A DNA stretch of 64,000 nt, taken from contig NZ_JNZD01000001.1 of assembly GCF_000725495.1 (NCBI RefSeq), forward strand, positions 456,681-520,680, given 5' to 3'. The notes beneath the pieces were generated by a model. The model worked only from the letters and a program-made list of their open reading frames with translations, was not told where the DNA came from and made no database searches. The position numbers and the translations under genes are program-made. Below are positions 1 through 9,209 of this stretch, one piece after another (the stretch's first letter is position 1; each line of letters opens with the position of its first letter). This DNA is from Streptomyces aureus (lineage in GTDB: Bacteria; Actinomycetota; Actinomycetes; Streptomycetales; Streptomycetaceae).

Positions 1-1754
1 CGATCCGGTCCCGTACCCACCACTACCCGTTCCGGCTGGTGCCGCCCGGCACCCTGCGCGAATACCTGGGCGAGGTCTGCGGCCAGGAGGGGATCCCCGT
101 CGCGGAGGGCGTGCTGCCCCTCGTCGTCCGGGCGGGCGCGGGGTCCGTGCGTGACTCCATGTCCGTGATGGACCAGCTGCTGGCCGGCGCCGCCGACGAC
201 GGTGTGACGTACGCCATGGCGACCTCGCTCCTCGGCTACACCGACGGCTCCCTGCTGGACGCCGTCGTCGAGGCGTTCGCGTCCGGGGACGGCGCCGCCG
301 CGTTCGAGGTCGTGGACACCGTCATCGAGGGCGGCAACGACCCGCGCCGCTTCGTCGCCGACCTGCTGGAGCGGCTGCGCGACCTGGTGATCCTCGCGGC
401 CGTCCCGGACGCGGCGGAGAAGGGGCTCATCGACGCCCCGGTGGACGTGGTGGAGCGCATGCAGGCGCAGGCCGGGGTCTTCGGCGCCGCCGAGCTGAGC
501 CGCGCCGCCGACCTCGTCAACGAAGGACTGACGGAGATGCGCGGGGCCACCTCGCCGCGCCTCCAGCTCGAGCTGATCTGCGCCCGCGTGCTGCTGCCCG
601 CCGCCTACGGGGACGAGCGGTCCCTCATGGCCCGCCTCGACCGCATCGAGCGCGGGGTGAACTTCTCCGCCGGAGCGGCCGCCCCGGCCCTGGGGTACGT
701 GCCCGGACCCGAGGCCCACGGCGCGGCGCCGGCCCCGCAGGCGGCCCCGGCGGCCCCCGCGGTCCCGCCGGGAGGCGGCCTCGCCGCGGCCCGTGCGGCC
801 GCACGGGGAGCGGGTCAGGGCACACCACAGGGAAGCGGGGCACGGCCAGGCGCCGGCGACGGCGGAGCCCTGCCCGGCGGGGCTCCCGCGGCGCCCGCCC
901 CCGTCGCTCCCCCGGCGCCCGAGCAGCCCGCGGCCCCGGCCGCCGCGCCGGCGGCATCCGCGCCCGGCGCCTGGCCGACCGCCACGGCGGCCGGCAGCGG
1001 CCGGCGTCCCGGCGGCTGGCCCACGACCGCCCCCGCGGGCGGCGGCCGGCCTCCGGCGCCGTCCGCACCGGCCTCCGCCGCCGCGCCCGCTCCCGCGGCC
1101 GGCGCGGCCCCCGGAGCGCCCCAGGCGGCCGCCCCGGCGCCGGGCGGACTCGACCCCCGTGTGCTGTGGCCGAACATCCTGGAGGCGGTGAAGAACCGCC
1201 GCCGCTTCACCTGGATCCTGCTCAGCCAGAACGCGCAGGTCACGGCCTTCGACGGCACGACCCTGCAGATCGGCTTCGTGAACGCCGGGGCCCGGGACAA
1301 CTTCGCGAGCAGCGGCAGCGAGGACGTGCTGCGCCAGGCGCTCGCGGAGCAGTTCAACGTGCAGTGGAAGGTCGAGGCGATCGTGGACGCCTCGGGCGGC
1401 CCGGCACCCCAGACCGCCCCGTCCGGCGGTGGCGGCTACGGCGGCGGGTACGGCGGTGGCGGCGGCGGTGGGTACGGCGCGGCTCCGGCCGGCCAGGGCC
1501 CGGCGCCCCAGCAGCCCTCGGCTCCCGCTCCCCCGGCCCCGCAGTCCGGCCCGTCCGCGGGGCGTCCCCAGGCCACGGGCATGTCCGCGCCCGCTCCCGC
1601 GCCGGCTCCGGCGTACGAGCCGCCGCCGGTCTCCCCGGAGGACGACACCCCTGAGGACGACGACCCCGACCTGGACGAGTCCGCCCTCTCCGGCCACGAT
1701 CTGATCGTCCGCGAACTCGGTGCGACGGTGGTCGAGGAGTTCACGAACGAGTGA
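1..1754 (+). CDS. dnaX: DNA polymerase III subunit gamma/tau, 5'-truncated by window edge
   Basis: This is the C-terminal part of the clamp-loader subunit that loads the sliding clamp and tethers the replicative polymerase. The frame is open from base 3 and begins IRSRTHHYPFRLVPP, the conserved segment after the AAA+ ATPase core, so the Walker motifs lie upstream of the window. The remaining residues hold the lid and collar helices (LREYLGEV, GSVRDSMSVMDQLLAG). A long Ala/Pro-rich linker follows, then a tau-like segment (LDPRVLWPNILEAVKNRRRFTWILLSQNAQV), a Gly/Tyr-rich stretch and an acidic tail ending at 1754. The heavy Ala/Pro/Gly composition is usual for actinobacterial DnaX. No A-rich slippery site is present, so there is no sign of E. 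coli-type frameshifting. Assignment is firm; only the 5' end is missing. Confidence 0.95.
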   Translation, partial: IRSRTHHYPFRLVPPGTLREYLGEVCGQEGIPVAEGVLPLVVRAGAGSVRDSMSVMDQLLAGAADDGVTYAMATSLLGYTDGSLLDAVVEAFASGDGAAAFEVVDTVIEGGNDPRRFVADLLERLRDLVILAAVPDAAEKGLIDAPVDVVERMQAQAGVFGAAELSRAADLVNEGLTEMRGATSPRLQLELICARVLLPAAYGDERSLMARLDRIERGVNFSAGAAAPALGYVPGPEAHGAAPAPQAAPAAPAVPPGGGLAAARAAARGAGQGTPQGSGARPGAGDGGALPGGAPAAPAPVAPPAPEQPAAPAAAPAASAPGAWPTATAAGSGRRPGGWPTTAPAGGGRPPAPSAPASAAAPAPAAGAAPGAPQAAAPAPGGLDPRVLWPNILEAVKNRRRFTWILLSQNAQVTAFDGTTLQIGFVNAGARDNFASSGSEDVLRQALAEQFNVQWKVEAIVDASGGPAPQTAPSGGGGYGGGYGGGGGGGYGAAPAGQGPAPQQPSAPAPPAPQSGPSAGRPQATGMSAPAPAPAPAYEPPPVSPEDDTPEDDDPDLDESALSGHDLIVRELGATVVEEFTNE

Positions 1755-1764
1755 GCCCGGCCCG

Positions 1765-1900
1765 GGACGCCTCCGGGCACCGGGAACGGAGCCTCCGGAC
1801 ACGGGGATGGACGCCTCCGGGCACCGGTGGGACGGAGCCTCCGGACACCGGGGACGGATCCCGCCGGACGCCGGGGACGGGCGCCGTCGAACGCCGGCGG
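1765..1900. repeat. GC-rich imperfect tandem repeat between dnaX and purD
   Basis: The dnaX-purD gap contains a unit of about 44 bp. Copies begin GGACGCCTCCGGGCACCGG at 1765 and again at 1809, each followed by ACGGAGCCTCCGGACAC. Decayed half-copies (CCGCCGGACGCCGGGGACGG) run to about 1900. No reading frame here looks like a conserved protein. The repeat could have grown by slippage; a role in termination after dnaX is possible but not shown. Confidence 0.6.
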
Positions 1901-2018
1901 ACGGACGCCTTCCGATGGCGAGGTCGGATCCCGCCGGACACCGTTTTTCGGAGGATCGCACCAGGGGCGTACGCCCTCCGTTTCGGAAGCCACCACAAAG
2001 GCATCCGCGCGCGGCGGA

Positions 2019-2024
2019 TAGGCT
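2019..2024 (+). promoter_or_regulatory. Candidate -10 box for a leaderless purD transcript
   Basis: TAGGCT ends seven bases before the GTG at 2032, so transcription would begin at or next to the start codon. No Shine-Dalgarno sequence precedes that GTG, which fits a leaderless mRNA. No convincing -35 was found. This is inference from spacing only. Confidence 0.4.
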
Positions 2025-2031
2025 GACCCCC

Positions 2032-3285
<1,254 letters not shown>

Positions 3286-3390
3286 TCCACCCCGGCGGGT
3301 CCCGGTCCGACGGGCCGGGCACGCCCGGCCGTACCGGCCTCGACGGGCGGTGTCCCCGCCCGAGCCCGGCCCCGAGCCCCCATAGCAGCA

Positions 3391-3425
3391 CGGCGCCCCG
3401 GACCCGTACGGAGTCCGGGGCGCCG
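3391..3425 (+). terminator. Hairpin terminator after purD
   Basis: A perfect 13-bp inverted repeat (CGGCGCCCCGGAC ... GTCCGGGGCGCCG) with a 9-base loop lies about 105 bp after the purD stop. There is no long T-tract, as is usual in Streptomyces. Confidence 0.8.
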
Positions 3426-3725
3426 TCGTGTCGCCTCCGCCCCCTGCCACCTGCGGATTTCCGCGTGGGACCGGAAACCTGTCCGAGACCCGCCGTCATC
3501 CACCTTTCCCCAGAGCCATTCCATCGGGTGACCGATGCCCTATCCGGCTGACGAGGGCCGGGGCCCCAACTATGGTGCGGCGAAAGCATTCCGGCACTTG
3601 GCCCACCGGCATTGCGATGTCGGCGGCGGGTGCCACAGTGGGGGAGTGACCAACGCCAGGGCATCCGTCGGCGCCGGCAGCGACAGGGCCGGGGCCCGGC
3701 GGACAAGAGGGGGTGACGTCCGGTC
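3426..3725. other. Non-coding stretch before the M48-like gene
   Basis: About 300 bp with no convincing gene. A frame opening at GTG 3646 or ATG 3535 ends at TGA 3727-3729 and overlaps the next start as GTGA. Its composition is not protein-like and its ribosome binding site is badly spaced, so it is not called as a gene. The promoter of the following gene must lie here; no clear boxes were identified. Confidence 0.4.
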
Positions 3726-5570
3726 GTGACCGGTATGGGTGTGGAGGTGGGCGCGCAGGCAGCGCGCTCCCGGGCTCTCGCCGTGCTGCGCGTCCGCAGC
3801 AGGGCGCTGGCCGTCGCCCTGCTGCCCGCGGCCGTGGCCGTCGTGCTGCTCGTCGGGGCCGCCACCGGCCGTGTCACCGGCAGACCCTGGGGCATCGCGG
3901 GGTGGATCGTGACGGTCCTCGCCGTGGTCGTCCTCCTCGCGGCGGCGGGTGTGGCCCTCGTCGTGGCCCGGGCCCGGCCGGCGACGAGTCCCACGGTTCC
4001 GATCCCCGAGGCCTCGGCCCCCGACCTCTACCGCATGGTCCGTGACCTGGCCGACCGCCTCGACGTGCCGGCCCCCTCGGCGATAGCGCTCACCCCGGAC
4101 TGCGACAGCTGGCTGGAGGACCGCACCCACCGGGCGCAGAGCCGGTTCTCCCCCGGTGGACGGGGCGAGCGGGACGACCGGCGGGCGGACGCGGCCGGGA
4201 GCCGTGCCGTGACCGCGCCGGCGGACCGCGCCGCCCGGGTCCCCGTCGCCCCCGTCCTCGTGATCGGCTCGCCCTTCCTGTGGTGGATGCGGGTCGGCGA
4301 GCTGCGGGCGGTCCTCGCCCCCGTCGTCGCCGGCACGGGTCCGTCCGCGCATCCGGACATAGCCGCGGCCCGCCGTTTCGTCCGGGGCCTGGACGCGGCC
4401 GTGGCCGTCGCCTCGGCCTCCGGCCGGGGCCCGCTGTCCCGTACGGTCCTGGCCGGCGTCGGCTGGGTCACCCGGTTCCTGCTGCGCGGCTGCCGGGACC
4501 ACGCGGCCGAGATGGAGCGCGCGGTGGCCTCCGCCGCGGCCGAGCGCGCCCAGGCCGTGGACTACGGCGTGCGGATCGTCGCCCAGGAGCAGGTCGGTCT
4601 GGCCTACGCGGGCTGGGACCGCCTCCTGACCCGGGTCGCGCTGCCCGCCTGGCGGATGGGCCGCTGGCCCTCCCGGCTGGACGTGGGGGTCGTCGCCGCC
4701 CTGACCGAGTTGTCCCGGCGCGACCGGCTCGCGGAGGGCTTCACCTCCCGGCTGGGCGAGCGCCCCGCCTGCGATCTGCTCGAGGAGCCCGGCACCGTGG
4801 ACGAGGCGGCCTCGCTGCTGGCCGCCCGGCTCTTCCACGGCGGTCCGGCCGAGGCCGGCCCGGACTGGGCGCCGGTCGACTGGCAGGACTATCCGGACGA
4901 GGTCGTGGACCGCACCTGGCGCGCCGACGCGGCCCGGCTGCACCGGGTCCTGGACGCGCTGGGCGTCCGCCACCCCGCCGACCCCGCGCTGCCCGAGGCG
5001 GACGGACCGACGCTCGCGCGGGTCCTCGACCACCTGACCGTGCCCGGCGCCGTGCCCGCCCCGGACTCCGGCCCCGCCGCCGTGCTCGCCGAGCACCGGA
5101 CGGAGGCGTACGGCGAGATGGGGATCGCCGAGAGCGACGACCACGACCTCGCCGTGGGCAACGAACGGTCGGCGGCCCTCGCGGCCCGCCTCACCGCCGA
5201 ACTGGCCCGCGAGGAGGCGTCCGCCCCGGCGGGGTCCCGGCCCGCGGGGAGCGCCGCGCAGCAGGGCCCCGACCACGACCTGTGGGACGACCGGATGCTT
5301 CCGCTGTTCCCGCTCCAGCCGCCCAGGACCGGCCGTGAACTGCTGGCCGACCACGTCACGGCGATGGTCTGCTGCGCCGCGATGGACACGGCGGGGGCGG
5401 TCGCCGGACTCGACTGGCTGGACGGTCCCTCCCTCCTCGTCGCCGGGGAGCGCGCCTCGGACATCGGCCCCCGGGTCCTCACCCTCATAGAGACGGGGGA
5501 CCCCACGCCCCTGCGGGACTGGCTCCGCCATCTCGGCGTCCGTCCGGAGAAACCGGTCCGTCTGGTCTGA
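3726..5570 (+). CDS. Membrane protein related to M48 metallopeptidases but lacking the zinc motif
   Basis: A 614-residue protein. Two membrane segments lie near the N-terminus (about residues 25-50, ALAVALLPAAVAVVLLVGAA, and 57-85, IAGWIVTVLAVVVLLAAAG), followed by a large domain. The block PVLVIGSPFLWWMRVGELRAVLAPVVAGTG (about residues 175-205) aligns by eye with the stretch in Streptomyces M48 peptidases where the helix normally carries HExxH (...ELRAVLAHELAHH...). Here the positions read APVVAG, so no zinc-binding histidines are present. A second region with a TPDCDSW motif precedes it. The function is unknown; a pseudo-protease or scaffold is my inference. GTG 3726 is preceded by a purine-rich AGAGGGGGTGA; ATG 3735 is an alternative start. 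The gene stands alone between purD and the formamidase-like gene. Confidence 0.7.
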   Translation: MTGMGVEVGAQAARSRALAVLRVRSRALAVALLPAAVAVVLLVGAATGRVTGRPWGIAGWIVTVLAVVVLLAAAGVALVVARARPATSPTVPIPEASAPDLYRMVRDLADRLDVPAPSAIALTPDCDSWLEDRTHRAQSRFSPGGRGERDDRRADAAGSRAVTAPADRAARVPVAPVLVIGSPFLWWMRVGELRAVLAPVVAGTGPSAHPDIAAARRFVRGLDAAVAVASASGRGPLSRTVLAGVGWVTRFLLRGCRDHAAEMERAVASAAAERAQAVDYGVRIVAQEQVGLAYAGWDRLLTRVALPAWRMGRWPSRLDVGVVAALTELSRRDRLAEGFTSRLGERPACDLLEEPGTVDEAASLLAARLFHGGPAEAGPDWAPVDWQDYPDEVVDRTWRADAARLHRVLDALGVRHPADPALPEADGPTLARVLDHLTVPGAVPAPDSGPAAVLAEHRTEAYGEMGIAESDDHDLAVGNERSAALAARLTAELAREEASAPAGSRPAGSAAQQGPDHDLWDDRMLPLFPLQPPRTGRELLADHVTAMVCCAAMDTAGAVAGLDWLDGPSLLVAGERASDIGPRVLTLIETGDPTPLRDWLRHLGVRPEKPVRLV

Positions 5571-5788
5571 CGGCCCTCCGCCACAGGGCCCCACCCCCGT
5601 CCCTTCCCCCACGACCGAAACATCCCGCCGTCCGCGGTCCCCCGGCACACGTGGAGCCATCCGTTCCACTCGCGCCAATTCACGACGAACGGTGACGGAC
5701 CGCGTGCGTAATGTGATGTGCTGGGACCAGATCGAGCACGGCGCAAGGGCTTGCCAGTACGACGGGGGCACGAGGGAGGGGTGCGGGC

Positions 5789-7309
5789 ATGGGATCGGAG
5801 CAGATCCGCCGCTGGGAGTCGGGAGCACTCGCGCACGCCGTCACGGATCCCTTCGGCCTGGGACCCGTTCCCTGGCTCCGCGGCAGTGAGACCTATTTCG
5901 ACGACACCGGCCACGTCGTCCCCTGGTACGTGGACACCGACGCGCCCCAGCCGACGGCCGGCGCGTCCCGGATCCCGGCCCCGCGGTCCACCTCCCGCAC
6001 GGGCGCGCGTACCGGCCCGGGAGGCCCCCGCTCCGCCGACGACGTCCACCGTCAGATCAAGGGCTTCACCAGTACGGGTGCCGCCGCTCCCGGGGAGTCC
6101 ATCGACTTCCATGTGACGGTCGACCCGCCGCAGGAGTTCAGCGTCGACATCTACCGGATCGGCCACTACGGCGGGGACGGCGCCAGCAAGATCACCACGA
6201 GCCCCCGGCTCTCGGGGATCGTCCAGCCGCGCCCGCTGACCGCCGACCGGACGGTCTCCTGCCACCACTGGTGGCTGTCCTGGCGCCTGCAGATCCCGTC
6301 CTACTGGAGCGTCGGTGCCTACGTGGCCGTCCTGACCACGCTCGACGGCTATCGCTCGCACGTGCCCTTCACCGTCCGCAACCACCAGACGGCCGATCTG
6401 CTCCTGCTGCTCCCGGACATCACCTGGCAGGCGTACAACCTGTATCCGGAGGACGGTCACACCGGTGCCAGCCTCTACCACGCCTGGGACGAGAACGGCC
6501 GGCTGCTCGGCGAGGCCGACGCCGCGACGACGGTGTCCTTCGACCGTCCGTACGCGGGCGCGGGCCTGCCCCTGCACGTCGGCCACGCCTACGACTTCAT
6601 CCGCTGGGCCGAGCGCTACGGATACGACCTCGCCTACGCCGACGCCCGCGACCTGCACGCCGGCCGGGTCGACCCCACCCGGTACCGCGGTCTGGTCTTC
6701 CCCGGCCACGACGAGTACTGGTCGCCACAGATGCGCCGCACCACGGAGCTCGCCCGCGAGCACGGCACCTCGCTCGTGTTCCTCTCCGCCAACACCATGT
6801 ACTGGCAGGTGGAACTGGGCCCGTCCCCCTCGGGCGTCCCCGACCGGCTGCTGACCTGCCGCAAGCGCCGGGGCCCCGGCAAGCCCGTCCTGTGGCGCGA
6901 GATCGACCGCCCCGAGCAGCAGCTCATCGGCATCCAGTACGCGGGGCGCGTCCCCGAGCCGAACCCGCTGATCGTCCGCAACGCCGACCACTGGCTGTGG
7001 GAGGCCACCGGGGCGCACGACGGCGACGAGGTGGAGGGCATGGTCGCGGGCGAGGCGGACCGTTACTTCCCGCGCACGCCACTGCCCGAGCACCAGGACC
7101 GGATCCTGCTGGCGCACTCCCCGTACCCGGACAGCGAGGGTGTCGTGCGCCACCAGGAGACCTCGCTCTACCGCGCCCCGTCCGGCGCCCTGGTCTTCGC
7201 GTCCGGGACGTTCGCGTGGTCCCCGGCGCTCGACCGCCCCGGCCATGTGGACACCCGGATCCAGCGGGCGACCGCCAACCTCCTCGACCGCATCTGCAAA
7301 CACGACTGA
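5789..7309 (+). CDS. N,N-dimethylformamidase large-subunit-like domain protein
   Basis: A 506-residue protein without an evident signal peptide. After a short basic/proline-rich N-terminal part it has an Ig-like segment (about residues 88-195, with ESIDFHVTVDPPQEFSVDIYRIGHYGG). The large C-terminal domain seen in the beta subunit of N,N-dimethylformamidase follows (WQAYNLYPEDG, ASLYHAWDENGRL, VFPGHDEYWS, LVFLSANTMYWQV). Known dimethylformamidase needs a small alpha subunit; none is encoded beside it, so the substrate cannot be inferred. The ATG at 5789 is preceded by GAGGGAGGGG. The gene sits between the M48-like membrane gene and purC and is probably transcribed on its own from the 218-bp gap upstream. 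The family match is good; the enzymatic role is open. Confidence 0.75.
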   Translation: MGSEQIRRWESGALAHAVTDPFGLGPVPWLRGSETYFDDTGHVVPWYVDTDAPQPTAGASRIPAPRSTSRTGARTGPGGPRSADDVHRQIKGFTSTGAAAPGESIDFHVTVDPPQEFSVDIYRIGHYGGDGASKITTSPRLSGIVQPRPLTADRTVSCHHWWLSWRLQIPSYWSVGAYVAVLTTLDGYRSHVPFTVRNHQTADLLLLLPDITWQAYNLYPEDGHTGASLYHAWDENGRLLGEADAATTVSFDRPYAGAGLPLHVGHAYDFIRWAERYGYDLAYADARDLHAGRVDPTRYRGLVFPGHDEYWSPQMRRTTELAREHGTSLVFLSANTMYWQVELGPSPSGVPDRLLTCRKRRGPGKPVLWREIDRPEQQLIGIQYAGRVPEPNPLIVRNADHWLWEATGAHDGDEVEGMVAGEADRYFPRTPLPEHQDRILLAHSPYPDSEGVVRHQETSLYRAPSGALVFASGTFAWSPALDRPGHVDTRIQRATANLLDRICKHD

Positions 7310-7441
7310 GGAGGCCCCGCCGGGTGCCCGTGCCGCACCCGTGTCCGGGGTGCCCGCACCCGCCCGGCCCGCCCCCTGTCCGCAGCAGCTCGTCCCGTAC
7401 GGGAGAATCGAGCCACTTGGACAGAACCACGGGGAGGAACC

Positions 7442-8341
7442 GTGTCCGGATTCGTCGAAAAGCCCGAGCCCCTCCAGGTGCCGGGTCTGGTACATCTGCA
7501 CACCGGCAAGGTGCGCGATCTGTACCAGAACGAGGCGGGCGACCTCGTGATGGTCGCCAGCGACCGCATCTCCGCCTACGACTGGGTTCTCCCCACCGAG
7601 ATCCCCGACAAGGGCCGCACGCTCACCCAGCTCTCCCTGTGGTGGTTCGACCAGCTCGCGGAGCTGGCCCCCAACCACGTGCTGAGCACCGAACTCCCGC
7701 CCGGCGCCCCGGCCGACTGGGCCGGCCGCACCCTGATCTGCAAGTCGCTGCGGATGGCCCCGGTCGAGTGCGTCGCCCGCGGCTATCTGACCGGCTCGGG
7801 CCTCGTCGAGTACAACGAGTCCCGTACGGTCTGCGGTCTCGCGCTCCCCGAGGGCCTCGTCGACGGCTCGGAGCTCCCCGCGCCGATCTTCACCCCGGCC
7901 ACCAAGGCCGCGGTCGGCGAGCACGACGAGAACGTCTCGTACGAGGAGGTCGTCCGTCAGGTCGGCGCCGACACCGCGGCCGAGCTGCGCCAGGCGACCC
8001 TCGCCGTCTACAGCCGCGCCCGTGACATCGCCCGCGACCGGGGCATCATCCTCGCGGACACCAAGTTCGAGTTCGGCTACGACGGCGACACGCTCGTCCT
8101 GGCCGACGAGGTGCTGACCCCGGACTCCTCGCGCTTCTGGCCCGCCGACGTCTGGGAGCCGGGCCACGCCCAGCCCTCCTTCGACAAGCAGTACGTCCGC
8201 GACTGGCTGACCTCCGCCGAGTCGGGCTGGGACCGCAAGAGCGAGCAGCCGCCGCCCGCGCTGCCCGAGCGCGTCGTGGAGGCCACCCGCGCCAAGTACA
8301 TCGAGGCGTACGAGCGTCTGACGGGCGTGAGCTGGACCTGA
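7442..8341 (+). CDS. purC: Phosphoribosylaminoimidazole-succinocarboxamide synthase (SAICAR synthetase)
   Basis: PurC joins aspartate to CAIR with ATP to form SAICAR, step eight of purine synthesis. The 299-residue product has the motifs GKVRDLYQ near the N-terminus, SDRISAYDWVLP, KSLRMAPVECVARGYLTGSG, the DTKFEFGYDGD metal/substrate region and LTPDSSRFWP. It is of the longer type without a fused PurE. GTG 7442 has a close ribosome binding site (GGGGAGGAAC). It is followed by a hairpin (8446-8479) that serves purC on the plus strand and the converging tRNA-Gly on the minus strand. Confidence 0.96.
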   Translation: MSGFVEKPEPLQVPGLVHLHTGKVRDLYQNEAGDLVMVASDRISAYDWVLPTEIPDKGRTLTQLSLWWFDQLAELAPNHVLSTELPPGAPADWAGRTLICKSLRMAPVECVARGYLTGSGLVEYNESRTVCGLALPEGLVDGSELPAPIFTPATKAAVGEHDENVSYEEVVRQVGADTAAELRQATLAVYSRARDIARDRGIILADTKFEFGYDGDTLVLADEVLTPDSSRFWPADVWEPGHAQPSFDKQYVRDWLTSAESGWDRKSEQPPPALPERVVEATRAKYIEAYERLTGVSWT

Positions 8342-8445
8342 TCCCGTCCCACGGGCCCGGCCGCCGGCCGGGCCCGCGGGCGGCTCGGCCGTCTCCCCGC
8401 GGATCTTCCGTCCGGGGCGGCGGACCGTGACCGGCCCGCGCACAC

Positions 8446-8479
8446 GAAGAAGCCCCCGGCCGAGGCCGGGGGCTTCTTC
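8446..8479. terminator. Bidirectional terminator between purC and tRNA-Gly
   Basis: The perfect inverted repeat GAAGAAGCCCCCGGCC / GGCCGGGGGCTTCTTC, with only GA between the arms, gives a CTTCTTC tail in either direction. It lies 5 bases past the 3' end of the minus-strand tRNA-Gly. Confidence 0.85.
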
Positions 8480-8484
8480 TGCTG

Positions 8485-8557
8485 AGCGGACGACGAGGCT
8501 CGAACTCGCGACCTCAACCTTGGCAAGGTTGCGCTCTACCAACTGAGCTACGTCCGC
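8485..8557 (-). tRNA. tRNA-Gly (GCC), copy 1
   Basis: 73 nt with a complete cloverleaf: acceptor GCGGACG/CGTCCGC with discriminator U, D stem GCTC/GAGC, anticodon loop TTGCCAA and T loop TTCGAGC. CCA is not encoded. It is identical to the copy at 12862-12934. Confidence 0.95.
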
Positions 8558-8579
8558 ATGCGCCGTGGCGCGAGAGCAA

Positions 8580-9209
8580 CTATACCCAACCTCGCTCCCG
8601 TGCGAGACGCACTGCCGTGTGCCGGTTCTCCGCGCCCAGTTTGGACGCGGCCGACGAGAGGTAGTTCCGCACCGTCCCCTGGGACAGCGCGGCCCGTTCC
8701 GCGATCTCCGCCACCGGCGCCCCGTCGGCGGCGAATTCGAGGACCTCGGCCTCGCGGGCGGTCAGCGGCGAGTCCCCGGCGGAGATCGCGTCGGCGGCCA
8801 ACTCGGGGTCCACGTAGCGGTTTCCCGCGTGCACGGTCCGGATGATCTCCGCGAGCCGCCGCGCACTGACCGTCTTCGGGACGAATCCGCGCACACCCGC
8901 CGCGAGCGCCCGCTTCAGATGCCCCGGACGCCCGTGACTGGTCACGATCAGCACCTGGCAGCCCGGCAGTTCGGCCCGCAGGGATGTGGCCACGCTCACA
9001 CCGTCCGCCCCGGGCATCTGGAGGTCCAGGACGGCGACGTCGGGCACGTGGGCCCGCGCCATCGCCAGCGCCTCCGGTCCGGTGGCCGCCTCGGCCACCA
9101 CGACCAGGTCGTCCTCCAGTCCGAGGAGCGCGGCGAGCGCGCCCCGGATCAGATGCTCGTCGTCGGCGAGCAGCAGCCGTACGGGAGTGCCGGGCGGCGG
9201 GTTCGTCAT
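8580..9209 (-). CDS. Two-component response regulator, NarL/LuxR family
   Basis: A 209-residue response regulator. The N-terminal receiver domain has the acidic pocket ADDE (about residues 15-18), the phosphoacceptor Asp62 in VLDLQMPGADG and the conserved Lys in GFVPKTVS. The C-terminal LuxR-type helix-turn-helix is PLTAREAEVLEFAADG...IAERAALSQGTVRNYLSSAASKLG. The start ATG (9209) overlaps the kinase stop as ATGA, so the two are translationally coupled and form a cognate pair. The operon also encodes an ABC exporter, so the likely output is that exporter; the palindrome at 12739 is a candidate binding site. A longer open frame upstream is the antisense-like extension and was rejected. It resembles DesR-like regulators; the signal is unknown. 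Confidence 0.93.
   Translation of the reverse strand: MTNPPPGTPVRLLLADDEHLIRGALAALLGLEDDLVVVAEAATGPEALAMARAHVPDVAVLDLQMPGADGVSVATSLRAELPGCQVLIVTSHGRPGHLKRALAAGVRGFVPKTVSARRLAEIIRTVHAGNRYVDPELAADAISAGDSPLTAREAEVLEFAADGAPVAEIAERAALSQGTVRNYLSSAASKLGAENRHTAVRLARERGWV

Noticed and set aside
1..1754. Programmed frameshift producing gamma and tau forms of DnaX
   Set aside because: There is no A-rich slippery site in the visible part of the gene.
3646..3729. Possible 27-codon leader peptide overlapping the M48-like start as GTGA
   Set aside because: The ribosome binding site is only one base from the GTG, and the peptide has no visible purpose; the overlap is probably chance.
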